Assembly (NCBI RefSeq): GCF_001419985.1
Contig: NZ_LJAL01000003.1
Coordinates: 248,001 to 312,000 of the forward strand
DNA length: 64,000 bases
Direction of reading: 5' to 3'
Source of the DNA: Loktanella sp. 5RATIMAR09
Lineage (GTDB): Bacteria > Pseudomonadota > Alphaproteobacteria > Rhodobacterales > Rhodobacteraceae
The notes below the pieces were generated by a model, which was not told where the DNA came from, did no database searches, and saw nothing but the letters and a program-made list of their open reading frames with translations. The position numbers and the translations under genes are program-made. Position 1 is the stretch's first letter, and the number at the start of each line of letters is the position of its first letter. Below, piece by piece: positions 1-7,726 of this stretch.

Positions 1-782
1 GCACGGCGGGCACCTCGCCTTTTGGGGCATACGGTTATAACCCCGAAGGCGTGCGCATCGGCCAAAAAGAAAGCCGCCATCAGCGTGCCGTGAAAGTCTG
101 GGACAAGCGCGAATTCAAGAACCTTGACGACACGGTCGAGTTGGGCACGCGCAACATCAAAGTCGCTCTCAAACGTCTGCGCCGCTGGGCGCGGGATGGC
201 GCGCATGAAGAACTGGACCTGAACGGCACCATTCGCGCCACAGCCGAACACGGCTATCTGGATGTGCAAACCCGCCCCGAGCGGCGCAATGCGGTCAAAG
301 TGTTGCTGTTTCTTGATATCGGCGGCTCAATGGACCCGCATATCAAGGTGGTCGAGGAACTTTTCAGCGCTGCGAAATCCGAATTCAAACACTTTGAATA
401 TTTCTACTTTCACAACTGCCTTTACGAAGGCGTCTGGAAAGACAACCGCCGCCGCTGGAACGCACAAACCCCCACATGGGACGTGCTGCGCACTTATGGC
501 TCTGATTACAAATGCATCTTTGTGGGTGACGCCAGCATGTCACCCTATGAAATTGCCTTCAAAGGTGGCGCGAACGAACACTGGAACGAAGAGGCCGGCC
601 ACACATGGCTGGAACGCGCCCGCGATCAATGGCCCAATCACCTTTGGATCAATCCGCTTGACGAACGCTATTGGCCCTACACACAATCCATCCAGATGAT
701 CCGCGAAATCTTTGGCGCAGACCGCATGGTGCCGATGACGCTTGCAGGGATTGATGCAGGCATGCGGACCTTGGGACGCTAG
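1..782 (+). CDS. VWA (von Willebrand A) domain protein, 5'-truncated by window edge
   Basis: The frame is open from base 3, so the true start lies upstream; the visible part is about 259 residues and ends at TAG 780-782. It resembles the C-terminal half of alphaproteobacterial VWA proteins of the CoxE-like/COG3825 kind. A MIDAS-like Asp-x-Gly-x-Ser motif is seen in LLFLDIGGSMD (about base 305), followed by a typical VWA alternation of helices and strands. Such proteins often pair with a MoxR-type AAA+ ATPase, which could lie upstream but is not visible. Family assignment is fairly secure; the cellular role is unknown. The truncation is an artefact of the window. Confidence 0.8.
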   Translation, partial: TAGTSPFGAYGYNPEGVRIGQKESRHQRAVKVWDKREFKNLDDTVELGTRNIKVALKRLRRWARDGAHEELDLNGTIRATAEHGYLDVQTRPERRNAVKVLLFLDIGGSMDPHIKVVEELFSAAKSEFKHFEYFYFHNCLYEGVWKDNRRRWNAQTPTWDVLRTYGSDYKCIFVGDASMSPYEIAFKGGANEHWNEEAGHTWLERARDQWPNHLWINPLDERYWPYTQSIQMIREIFGADRMVPMTLAGIDAGMRTLGR

Positions 783-797
783 GAGACAGGCAACAGG

Positions 798-1157
798 ATG
801 TGGCACCGCGTCAAAGACCTCTGGACCCACAACCGCGTGGCGTTTCTGGCCTTTGTCATTGTCCTTTGCCTGACCACATTTTTCGGTGTGCGCACCGTGT
901 CACAGACGATTTACTGGGCTGATCCCGCGCGTCAGAACCAGGCACTCGCTGAATGGATGACACCGCGTTATGTGGCGCGCTCGTACGGTGTGCCGCCCGA
1001 GCTGGTCAAGGCCGCATGGGGGATGGCCCCCGACAATCCCCTGCGGCGCGCATCGCTTGACACCATCGCCGCCGAGATCGGCCTGCCGCTGGCAGAGATG
1101 GAACGCCGCGTGACCGAAGCTGCGGCCGCATGGCATCAGGGCCACCCAGATGAATGA
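798..1157 (+). CDS. Small single-pass membrane protein, unknown function
   Basis: A 119-residue protein with one clear hydrophobic segment at about residues 13-32 (AFLAFVIVLCLTTFFGV) and a soluble C-terminal part. The soluble part carries a PPELVKAAWG-type sequence suggestive of a small helical domain. An AGGAG sequence follows the stop of the VWA gene. The gene overlaps the DedA gene by 8 bases, so the two are probably translated together. I do not recognise a named family. The context suggests an envelope protein linked to the DedA-type membrane protein. Confidence 0.65.
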   Translation: MWHRVKDLWTHNRVAFLAFVIVLCLTTFFGVRTVSQTIYWADPARQNQALAEWMTPRYVARSYGVPPELVKAAWGMAPDNPLRRASLDTIAAEIGLPLAEMERRVTEAAAAWHQGHPDE

Positions 1158-1770
1158 GCTGATCCTCGCGCTTGCGGCCGACTATGGTGTGCCGTTGCTT
1201 TTTGTGGTGACGTTTCTCAGCTGTCTGGCGCTGCCGGTGCCGTCATCATTGCTGATGCTGGCCTCTGGCGGCTTTGCAGCAGCGGGTGATTTATCACTGC
1301 CAATGGTTGCTCTCGCGGCCTTTAGCGGCGCTGTGATCGGGGACAATCTGGGGTACTGGATCGCACGCGCGCTGAGCGAGCCTGTGCAGCGCTGGCTTTC
1401 AGCCAACCCCAAACGCGCGGCCCTGCGCCAAAAGGCAGAGGCCTTCATGGACAAATGGGGCGGATCGAGCATTTTCTTTTCGTGCTGGCTGGTGGCGCCT
1501 TTGGGGCCGCATGTGAACTACGTCAGCGGCCTGTCCCGTTTCAGCTGGCCGCGCTTTGCGCTTTGGGGGGCTGCTGGCGAAGTTGTCTGGGTGAGTGTTT
1601 ATGTCGGGCTGGGCTATGTCTTTGCCGATAACATCACCGCAATCGCAAGTCTTTTGGGAAACCTTTCAGGGTTTCTTGTTGGCGGCGTTCTGGCCACGGG
1701 TTTGGGCATCTGGCTGGTGCATGCCAGCAAGGCGCGCGACAAAAAGTCCCGCAGGCGGCGGCAAACTTGA
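1150..1770 (+). CDS. DedA family membrane protein
   Basis: A 206-residue integral membrane protein of the DedA/SNARE-associated family, whose members act in flipping polyprenyl or phospholipid carriers and in membrane homeostasis. Visible features are LALPVPSSLLMLASGGFAA near residues 25-45, the conserved G-x-x-I-G-D-N-L-G-Y-W segment near residues 58-70, and a hydrophobic C-terminal hairpin followed by a basic tail (KSRRRRQT). Length fits the family. The start overlaps the preceding small membrane gene. The substrate cannot be read from sequence. Confidence 0.85.
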   Translation: MNELILALAADYGVPLLFVVTFLSCLALPVPSSLLMLASGGFAAAGDLSLPMVALAAFSGAVIGDNLGYWIARALSEPVQRWLSANPKRAALRQKAEAFMDKWGGSSIFFSCWLVAPLGPHVNYVSGLSRFSWPRFALWGAAGEVVWVSVYVGLGYVFADNITAIASLLGNLSGFLVGGVLATGLGIWLVHASKARDKKSRRRRQT

Positions 1771-1818
1771 TGCCCCTTGTACACTTGAGAAACCGGCATC
1801 TGCGCCCATATCACCTTT

Positions 1819-2505
1819 ATGATTAAACTCACGCCCATCCTGCTTGCCGTGCTTTACGGTCTGGCCATGTACCGCTTCTCGATGTGGCGAACCAAGCGCG
1901 AGCTTGACGCCAAATCCACGGAGCTGGCCGATCCGATCCTCAAGGTGCTGATGGACCGGATGGCCAAGGCGCTCGATATCGACCGGATCAAGGTGTACAT
2001 CTACGAAATCGAACCCGTGAACGGGCTGGCGGCCCCTGACGGACGCATTTTCATTACCCGAGGGTTCTATAACAAATACCGCGCCGGTCAGGTGTCATCC
2101 GAGGAAATGGCCAGCGTGATTGCGCATGAAATGGGCCACGTGGCCTTGGGCCATTCACGCCGACGGATGATTGATTTTTCAGGGCAGAACGCGATGCGGA
2201 CAGCACTCGCGATGATCCTGGGGCGCTTTGTGCCCTTCGTCGGCCCATGGATTGCCAGCGCCTTGATGAGCCTGCTTGCCGCCCGCCTGTCGCGCAGTGA
2301 CGAGTTCGAAGCCGACGCCTATGCCTCGGCCCTTCTGGTGAAGGCCGGCATCGGCACAGCGCCGCAGAAGTCACTCTTCAAGAAGCTGGAAACACTGACA
2401 GGTGCCCATAGTGCCGCAACTCCCGCGTGGATGATGAGCCACCCCAAAACGCCATTGCGCATCGCAGCGATCGAGGCGAATGAGGCCAAATGGAACGCGG
2501 GTTGA
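1819..2505 (+). CDS. M48 family zinc metallopeptidase
   Basis: A 228-residue membrane-anchored zinc protease. An N-terminal hydrophobic segment (about residues 4-20) precedes the catalytic HEMGH motif (about residues 104-108) with a downstream EFEADAYA segment that supplies the third zinc ligand, as in HtpX/Oma1-type M48 enzymes. It is shorter than HtpX and lacks the multi-pass N-terminus, so it is better called an M48 protein than htpX. The likely role is quality control of membrane or periplasmic proteins. No good Shine-Dalgarno sequence is visible before the ATG, and the gap to the DedA gene is 48 bases. Confidence 0.85.
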   Translation: MIKLTPILLAVLYGLAMYRFSMWRTKRELDAKSTELADPILKVLMDRMAKALDIDRIKVYIYEIEPVNGLAAPDGRIFITRGFYNKYRAGQVSSEEMASVIAHEMGHVALGHSRRRMIDFSGQNAMRTALAMILGRFVPFVGPWIASALMSLLAARLSRSDEFEADAYASALLVKAGIGTAPQKSLFKKLETLTGAHSAATPAWMMSHPKTPLRIAAIEANEAKWNAG

Positions 2506-2534
2506 ACGCGCGGTACCGCTCTTCATCTTGCCCG

Positions 2535-2553
2535 AAATACTCCCGCCGGAGGC
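2535..2553 (+). repeat. Short intergenic CCGCCGGAGGC element (divergent copy)
   Basis: AAATACTCCCGCCGGAGGC lies between the convergent M48 and PIN genes. It shares the core CCGCCGGAGGC, with one mismatch just before it, with two longer near-identical copies at 6942-6968 and 30841-30867. All three are intergenic and in the same orientation. The core forms a short imperfect palindrome. Confidence 0.5.
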
Positions 2554-2594
2554 ACCTGCTCGCGCAATCCACGCAGGCCGGTCCCGAAGGGGCA

Positions 2595-3137
2595 TCACGC
2601 CTCCAGCGCTTTCCCGAACCGCGGCATCCGCGCCTTTTTCATCAACGCACGCACCGTCCATGGCTCAGGTGACAACCTGTTGGCCGTGTCCAACACACGC
2701 GCCGCCACGTCGCGCACCTGATCAGGCGCCTCAGCCAGCAACAAAAGCGCAAATCCGTCCGGATCCCACCGCAACAGCGCTGCATCCCCCAGAATGTCTT
2801 TGGGAAAATCCTTGGCGTTCATCGTCAGGATCCCGTCACAGGACCCGACTGCCGCCGCCGTGAGCACATGGATATCCGCCGGATCAGGCAACCAGAACGC
2901 CCGCTCTTGTGCGGCATCATAGCGGACGATGGCTTGTGGAAATGCAGCGCCAAGTGCGGCGATTTCACCCCGCGCCCAGACCTCTTCTGCCGGACCCAAT
3001 TTGCCCGCCGCCCGCGCCCATTCTTCTAGGATACACTCGGACCACCGCGCCTCGAACAGCCCTGCCTTGGCGCAGCCCAACATGACCTCGCGCATCACCG
3101 TGGGGTAAAGCACGCAGGCGTCGATCATAACCCTCAT
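2595..3137 (-). CDS. PIN domain protein
   Basis: A 180-residue PIN-fold protein, a family of Mg2+-dependent ribonucleases that includes VapC toxins. Acidic residues typical of the active site are visible: Asp6 in VMIDACVLYP near the N-terminus and the LPDPADIHVLTAAAVG segment near residues 84-100. There is no small antitoxin gene next to it. It sits 10 bases downstream of the methyltransferase gene on the same strand, so it looks like a house gene in an operon and not a toxin-antitoxin pair. The start at 3137 has AAGGGG six bases upstream. RNA target unknown. Confidence 0.75.
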   Translation of the reverse strand: MRVMIDACVLYPTVMREVMLGCAKAGLFEARWSECILEEWARAAGKLGPAEEVWARGEIAALGAAFPQAIVRYDAAQERAFWLPDPADIHVLTAAAVGSCDGILTMNAKDFPKDILGDAALLRWDPDGFALLLLAEAPDQVRDVAARVLDTANRLSPEPWTVRALMKKARMPRFGKALEA

Positions 3138-3147
3138 TGGCGGCCCC

Positions 3148-4353
3148 TTATAGGCGGAAGGTGAGCGCTTTCAGATAGCCGCTTTCGGCCAGGTGCGGCA
3201 GCAACGGATGGTCCGGCCCTGCAAATCCGGTGTGGATAATCTGCCCGCGCCGCCCCCCGCGCCCGATCCCGCGGGCCGAGGCATTGCGGAACTTCGTCAG
3301 ATCCGCCGCATGCGAACACGAACACAAGATAAGATAGCCGCCATCGGCAACCAAAGGTGCCGCCAGCCGCGCAATCCGCTCATAGGCGCGCAATCCCGCC
3401 TCAAGCGACGATTTCGATGGTGCAAAGGCGGGCGGATCACACACAACAACATCGAATGTTTCACCCTCCTCTGCCAGTGCCGCCAGCACATCGAATGCAT
3501 CGCCCTTGCGGGTGACAAAGCGATCGGAAACGCCCATCGCCGCGGCGCCCTGTTCGGCCAGTTCCAATGCAGGGGCGGACCCGTCTACTGCCAGAACAGA
3601 TTCCGCATCAGCCGCGAGTGCCGCCAAACCGAAACCACCCACATGGCTGAACATATCCAGCACGCGTGCATCTCTTGACAGGCTGGCGGCAAAAGCATGA
3701 TTAGGGCGTTGATCAAAAAACAGGCCGGTCTTTTGCCCGCCCATGACATCGGCCATGTAAATCGCGCCGTTCATTGGCACCTGCACCGGTGCATCGGGGG
3801 CTGTGCCGACCAAAGCTTCGGTCTTTTCTTCAAGCCCTTCGAGCGTGCGCGCGCGGCCTGTGCCGTTCATGATCACTGTCGTCACGCCCGTGACCTCTTG
3901 CAATGCTGCCACCAGAGGCTCAATCAGCAGATCAGCCCAAGCCGCGTTGGGCTGGATCACCGCCAGATCGCCAAACCGGTCGATGATAACACCCGGCAAA
4001 CCGTCCGCCTCGGCATGGACAAGCCGGTAGAAGGGCGCGTCATAAAGGCGCGCACGATGGGCCAAAGCGCGCTGCAATTTCGCAACGAACCATGCCTGAT
4101 CGATCAACGCAGCGGGATCTTGATCCAGCATACGGCAGATGATTTTTGACGCAGGGTTCACCGTTACAACACCCATCGGTGTGCGATTGGCATCTTCCAG
4201 CTGGGCAATCGTCCCGGGGGTCAGATTGCGGGTGCGACGGTCTGTGACCAGTTCGTTGGCGTAAACCCATGGAAACCCGTGGCGGATCGCACGGGCTTCG
4301 GCTTTCGGGATCAGCCGGACAACCGGCATGGCGGAGGATGTATGTTCTGTCAT
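3148..4353 (-). CDS. rlmI: Class I SAM-dependent rRNA methyltransferase, RlmI/RlmK-like
   Basis: A 401-residue enzyme of the RlmI family, which methylates C5 of a 23S rRNA cytosine (C1962 in E. coli). An N-terminal PUA-type RNA-binding part (about residues 10-90, with HGFPWVYANEL) is followed by the Rossmann methyltransferase domain, with motif VLDMFSHVGGFGLAA (about 229-243) and the catalytic region VVVCDPPAFAPSK (about 300-312). AGGAGG precedes the ATG. It is followed by the PIN gene after 10 bases, which may couple an RNA-modifying and an RNA-cleaving activity (inference). The exact target base is inferred from family. Confidence 0.88.
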   Translation of the reverse strand: MTEHTSSAMPVVRLIPKAEARAIRHGFPWVYANELVTDRRTRNLTPGTIAQLEDANRTPMGVVTVNPASKIICRMLDQDPAALIDQAWFVAKLQRALAHRARLYDAPFYRLVHAEADGLPGVIIDRFGDLAVIQPNAAWADLLIEPLVAALQEVTGVTTVIMNGTGRARTLEGLEEKTEALVGTAPDAPVQVPMNGAIYMADVMGGQKTGLFFDQRPNHAFAASLSRDARVLDMFSHVGGFGLAALAADAESVLAVDGSAPALELAEQGAAAMGVSDRFVTRKGDAFDVLAALAEEGETFDVVVCDPPAFAPSKSSLEAGLRAYERIARLAAPLVADGGYLILCSCSHAADLTKFRNASARGIGRGGRRGQIIHTGFAGPDHPLLPHLAESGYLKALTFRL

Positions 4354-4404
4354 ATCCGCCTCCTATCCGCCTTTGGGGCGGCTGGGAAGCCGTGTGAGAA
4401 CAAA

Positions 4405-4959
4405 TTAGACCAATTGTGCCCGCAGCAGGCTGGTCAGAAAATCCGTCACCCGCACCTTCTGCGTCTGGCCTGTATTTTCCAGCTCGGTCGCTTGCGCACC
4501 ACCCGGCGCTTCGAGATTGCCCACAACGCGCCGCGCGGGTTCGATCACGTCACCTGTGGTCGCATTGCGCACGGTCATGTCAAAAACCACGTTGTAAACG
4601 CCGCCAACGGTATAGCGGGTCCGGTTGGTCACCCCGTGAAACCGCACCAGTGTCACATCCACCGTGACCGGAAGTGCTCCATTCACCACCCGCCGGTTGC
4701 GCGCGGCGGCCTCTTCGAACATCGCTGCAATCTGCGGAATGCGCGGACCCAGCGGATCGCCGCGCCACACGACATCTGCCGTTGGATAAAATGATTCGTC
4801 CTCAGAGACGGTCAGACCTTCAAGCGCATTGAAATTGAACCCTTGCAGCGCATAGGCGCGGTCCATCTGGGGGCGGGCGTCACTTTTCATACCCATGGCC
4901 GCGCCACAGCCCATAAGCCCCAAAAGAGAAAACGAAACAAGAAAAGTTCTACGATGCAT
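4405..4959 (-). CDS. Putative lipoprotein (DUF6778-like)
   Basis: A 184-residue protein that starts [19 protein letters not shown]: a short signal peptide with a lipobox L-M-G-C, so lipidation at Cys16 is expected. The mature part has alternating beta-type sequence and no recognised catalytic motif. I chose the ATG at 4959 over an upstream TTG because it starts the signal peptide directly. The name DUF6778 is from memory of Rhodobacteraceae lipoproteins with this look and is moderate in certainty. It is divergent from edd. Confidence 0.65.
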   Translation of the reverse strand: MHRRTFLVSFSLLGLMGCGAAMGMKSDARPQMDRAYALQGFNFNALEGLTVSEDESFYPTADVVWRGDPLGPRIPQIAAMFEEAAARNRRVVNGALPVTVDVTLVRFHGVTNRTRYTVGGVYNVVFDMTVRNATTGDVIEPARRVVGNLEAPGGAQATELENTGQTQKVRVTDFLTSLLRAQLV

Positions 4960-5066
4960 AAGCCTGCCCAATCAGATGTTTCTTTTTGTTCATCATGGAA
5001 TTCTGGCGATATCAAGACACGTCAGGGACGTCTTCGCGATCGCGCCCCCGCGTCCCATCGCCCTCT

Positions 5067-5080
5067 TGTTAGCGCTAACG
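5067..5080. promoter_or_regulatory. LacI-family operator upstream of edd
   Basis: TGTTAGCGCTAACG contains the perfect 12-bp palindrome GTTAGCGCTAAC with a central GCGC, the classic form of LacI/GalR-family operators. It sits 43 bases upstream of the edd start. TTGTTA (5066-5071), which overlaps it, could serve as a -35 with TTACAG (5088-5093) as a weak -10, so binding would block the promoter. In Rhodobacter sphaeroides the LacI-type regulator CceR controls Entner-Doudoroff genes; assignment to that regulator is inference. Two related sites lie before fba. Confidence 0.7.
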
Positions 5081-5122
5081 GTTCATGTTACAGCACCCGC
5101 AGACACACCTACGGAGGATGCC

Positions 5123-6928
5123 ATGCCACTGCACCCGACAATTGCCAAAGTCACTGACCGTATTCGCGCCCGCTCGGAGGGGCCGCGCCGGAAGTATATG
5201 GACACAATGGCCCGCGCTGCCGCCGAGGGCCCGCGCCGGTCGCATCTGACCTGCGGAAACCAGGCCCATGCCTATGCCGCGATGGGCGGTGACAAGGACG
5301 CGCTGACGGATGGCCGGACCCCAAATATCGGCATTATTACTGCCTACAATGATATGCTCTCGGCCCATCAGCCGTTTGAAACCTATCCTGATTTGATCCG
5401 CACGGCCGCCCGTGCGGCAGGTGGCACAGCACAGGTCGCAGGCGGCGTGCCTGCAATGTGCGACGGCGTGACCCAAGGGCAAACCGGCATGGAATTGTCG
5501 CTCTTCTCGCGCGATGTAATCGCGCTGGCTGCGGGTGTCGGCCTGTCGCACAACGTCTTTGACAGTGCGGTCTATCTTGGTGTCTGCGATAAGATCGTGC
5601 CCGGCCTTGTGATGGCCGCCGCCACTTTTGGCTATATTCCGGGCATCTTCATGCCCGCAGGTCCCATGGTGTCCGGCCTGCCCAACGACGAAAAGGCCCG
5701 CGTGCGTCAGGAGTTCGCCAAAGGCAATATCGGACGCGAAGAGCTGATGGCGGCTGAAATGGCCAGCTATCACGGCCCCGGGACATGTACCTTCTATGGC
5801 ACTGCCAACTCCAACCAGATGCTGATGGAATTCATGGGCCTGCATCTGCCGGGTGCCTCTTTCGTCAATCCCGGCACACCGCTGCGCGATGCGCTGACCA
5901 CAGCCGCCACCGAACGTGCGCTGGAAATCACGGCTCTTGGCAATGACTACACGCCTGTCTGCGATATCCTTGACGAGAAGGCCTTTGTGAACGGCATCGT
6001 GGGTCTGATGGCGACGGGCGGTTCCACAAACCTGGTGATCCACCTGCCCGCCATGGCGAAAGCCGCCGGTGTGATCCTTGATCTGCAGGACTTCAGTGAT
6101 CTGTCGGCGGTCACGCCGCTGATGGCGAAGGTCTATCCAAACGGCCTCGCCGATGTGAACCACTTCCACGCCGCAGGCGGACTTGGGTTTATGATTGGCG
6201 AACTCTTGAACGCTGGCCTGCTACACGCCGATACCAAGACCGTCGCGGGGCAAGGCCTGGAACGCTATTCCCAGGAACCCAAGCTGGTTGACGGCCGTGT
6301 GGAATACGCCGCCGGCACAACCGCTTCGCTGAACGAAAAAATCCTGCGCCCTGCCGCGGATCCGTTCCAACCGCAGGGTGGCCTCGTGCAATTGTCGGGC
6401 AATCTCGGGCGTGGCGTGATCAAGACCTCTGCCGTCGCCCCCGAACGCCACATCGTCGAGGCCCCTGCCCGTGTGTTCCACACCCAAGAGGCCGTCAAAG
6501 ACGCCTTCAAGGCAGGCGAATTCACCCAGGACACGATCATCGTCGTCCGCTTCCAGGGCCCCAAATCAAACGGGATGCCCGAACTGCATGGCCTGACGCC
6601 GACATTGGCCGTTCTGCAGGATCGTGGTCTGAAAGTGGCACTTGTCACCGACGGGCGCATGTCGGGTGCTTCAGGCAAAGTGCCCTCGGCAATCCATGTC
6701 TGTCCTGAAGCGGCCGATCACGGCCCCATCGCACTGATCCGCGATGGCGATATCATCCGGCTTGACGCGACCGCAGGCACAATCGAAGTCAAAGGCGTCG
6801 ATCTGGCAACCCGCACACCCGCGACCGCAGACCTGAGCGGCAACGGCACTGGCGTCGGGCGCGAACTCTTCGAGGTGTTCCGCCAGAATGTCGGTCTGGC
6901 CGCAGAAGGCGCAGGCGTCGTGGTCTGA
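5123..6928 (+). CDS. edd: 6-phosphogluconate dehydratase
   Basis: Converts 6-phosphogluconate to 2-keto-3-deoxy-6-phosphogluconate in the Entner-Doudoroff pathway, in the cytosol. The protein is 601 residues, the usual Edd length, and belongs to the IlvD/Edd family. Cysteines in conserved contexts are visible ([38 protein letters not shown]), consistent with an iron-sulphur cluster, and so is the C-terminal [17 protein letters not shown] segment. The frame is open further upstream, but the ATG at 5123 follows ACGGAGG and starts the conserved N-terminus ([14 protein letters not shown]). It forms an operon with eda, 80 bases downstream. Confidence 0.97.
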   Translation: MPLHPTIAKVTDRIRARSEGPRRKYMDTMARAAAEGPRRSHLTCGNQAHAYAAMGGDKDALTDGRTPNIGIITAYNDMLSAHQPFETYPDLIRTAARAAGGTAQVAGGVPAMCDGVTQGQTGMELSLFSRDVIALAAGVGLSHNVFDSAVYLGVCDKIVPGLVMAAATFGYIPGIFMPAGPMVSGLPNDEKARVRQEFAKGNIGREELMAAEMASYHGPGTCTFYGTANSNQMLMEFMGLHLPGASFVNPGTPLRDALTTAATERALEITALGNDYTPVCDILDEKAFVNGIVGLMATGGSTNLVIHLPAMAKAAGVILDLQDFSDLSAVTPLMAKVYPNGLADVNHFHAAGGLGFMIGELLNAGLLHADTKTVAGQGLERYSQEPKLVDGRVEYAAGTTASLNEKILRPAADPFQPQGGLVQLSGNLGRGVIKTSAVAPERHIVEAPARVFHTQEAVKDAFKAGEFTQDTIIVVRFQGPKSNGMPELHGLTPTLAVLQDRGLKVALVTDGRMSGASGKVPSAIHVCPEAADHGPIALIRDGDIIRLDATAGTIEVKGVDLATRTPATADLSGNGTGVGRELFEVFRQNVGLAAEGAGVVV

Positions 6929-6941
6929 CGTGCCATTTTCC

Positions 6942-6968
6942 ATGTCCAATCAAACTTCCGCCGGAGGC
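6942..6968 (+). repeat. Intergenic CCGCCGGAGGC repeat, copy A
   Basis: A 27-base element that begins ATGTCCAATCAAAC and ends TTCCGCCGGAGGC, lying between edd and eda. It matches the copy at 30841-30867 at 25 of 27 positions; only the AA/TT pair after ATGTCC differs. A shorter, divergent copy lies at 2535-2553. Confidence 0.6.
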
Positions 6969-7008
6969 TCCGACACATGCCCCGCATACCAAACGCTAGG
7001 ATACTGAA

Positions 7009-7647
7009 ATGACCCCACAAGAAGCCTCTGCCGCCGCAGCCAAAGTCTGCCTTATGGCCCCTGTCGTGCCAGTCCTTGTCGTTGATGACGCCGGTATCGC
7101 AGCCGCATTGGCACAGGCGCTTGTCGCGGGTGGCCTGCCAGCGTTGGAAGTGACGCTGCGCACCCCCGCCGCCCTGGATGTGATCCGCGAGATGGCGACT
7201 GTCGCGGGCGGTGTGGTCGGTGCAGGCACGCTTTTGACCCCAAAAGACGTCGAAGACGCCAAAGCCGCCGGTGCAACATTCGGCGTATCGCCCGGTGCCA
7301 CGGATCGCTTGTTAGATGCCTGCGAAGCCAACGATCTGCCGCTCCTGCCCGGTGCCGCGACAGCCTCCGAGGCCATGCGCCTGCTCGAACGTGGGTATAC
7401 GGTGCAAAAATTCTTCCCCGCCGAAGCCAATGGCGGCGCCCCTGCACTCAAGGCCATCGGCGCACCGATCCCGCAGGTGAAATTCTGCCCGACAGGTGGT
7501 GTGACTTTGAAAAATGCGCCTGTTTATCTGGGTTTAAGCAACACGCTCTGCGTTGGTGGCTCTTGGGTCGCGCCCAAAAATCTGGTGGAGGCGCAGGATT
7601 GGGCTGGCATTACAGCACTGGCCGCAGAGGCAGCCGCGCTCTCATAA
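7009..7647 (+). CDS. eda: 2-keto-3-deoxy-6-phosphogluconate aldolase
   Basis: Cleaves KDPG to pyruvate and glyceraldehyde 3-phosphate, completing the Entner-Doudoroff pathway. 212 residues, normal for Eda. The catalytic glutamate is visible in LPALEVTLRT (Glu47) and the Schiff-base lysine in TVQKFFPAEA (Lys134); the phosphate-binding segment CPTGGV lies near residue 163. It follows edd on the same strand and is probably in the same transcript. No clear terminator follows it. Confidence 0.96.
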   Translation: MTPQEASAAAAKVCLMAPVVPVLVVDDAGIAAALAQALVAGGLPALEVTLRTPAALDVIREMATVAGGVVGAGTLLTPKDVEDAKAAGATFGVSPGATDRLLDACEANDLPLLPGAATASEAMRLLERGYTVQKFFPAEANGGAPALKAIGAPIPQVKFCPTGGVTLKNAPVYLGLSNTLCVGGSWVAPKNLVEAQDWAGITALAAEAAALS

Positions 7648-7702
7648 ACGCAGGGTGCTTGGCGGCTTTCACGGCATGTTAGGAAATTGGCGCTAGGGGT
7701 TT

Positions 7703-7717
7703 CTCAAATGATTTGAG
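7703..7717. promoter_or_regulatory. Perfect palindrome overlapping the chemoreceptor ribosome-binding site
   Basis: CTCAAATGATTTGAG is a 7+1+7 perfect palindrome. Its right arm contains the GAG of the ribosome-binding site GAGGAA (7715-7720), six bases before the ATG at 7727. It could be a protein operator or a small hairpin hiding the ribosome-binding site. Confidence 0.45.
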
Positions 7718-7726
7718 GAACTGCCA

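Noticed and set aside
1-782. Truncated VWA pseudogene
   Set aside because: The frame is open to the first base and the sequence before the first GTG is typical for the family; the truncation is only the window edge.
2595-3137. VapC toxin of a toxin-antitoxin pair
   Set aside because: There is no small antitoxin gene next to it and it is longer than usual VapC proteins; it follows an rRNA methyltransferase gene in an apparent operon.
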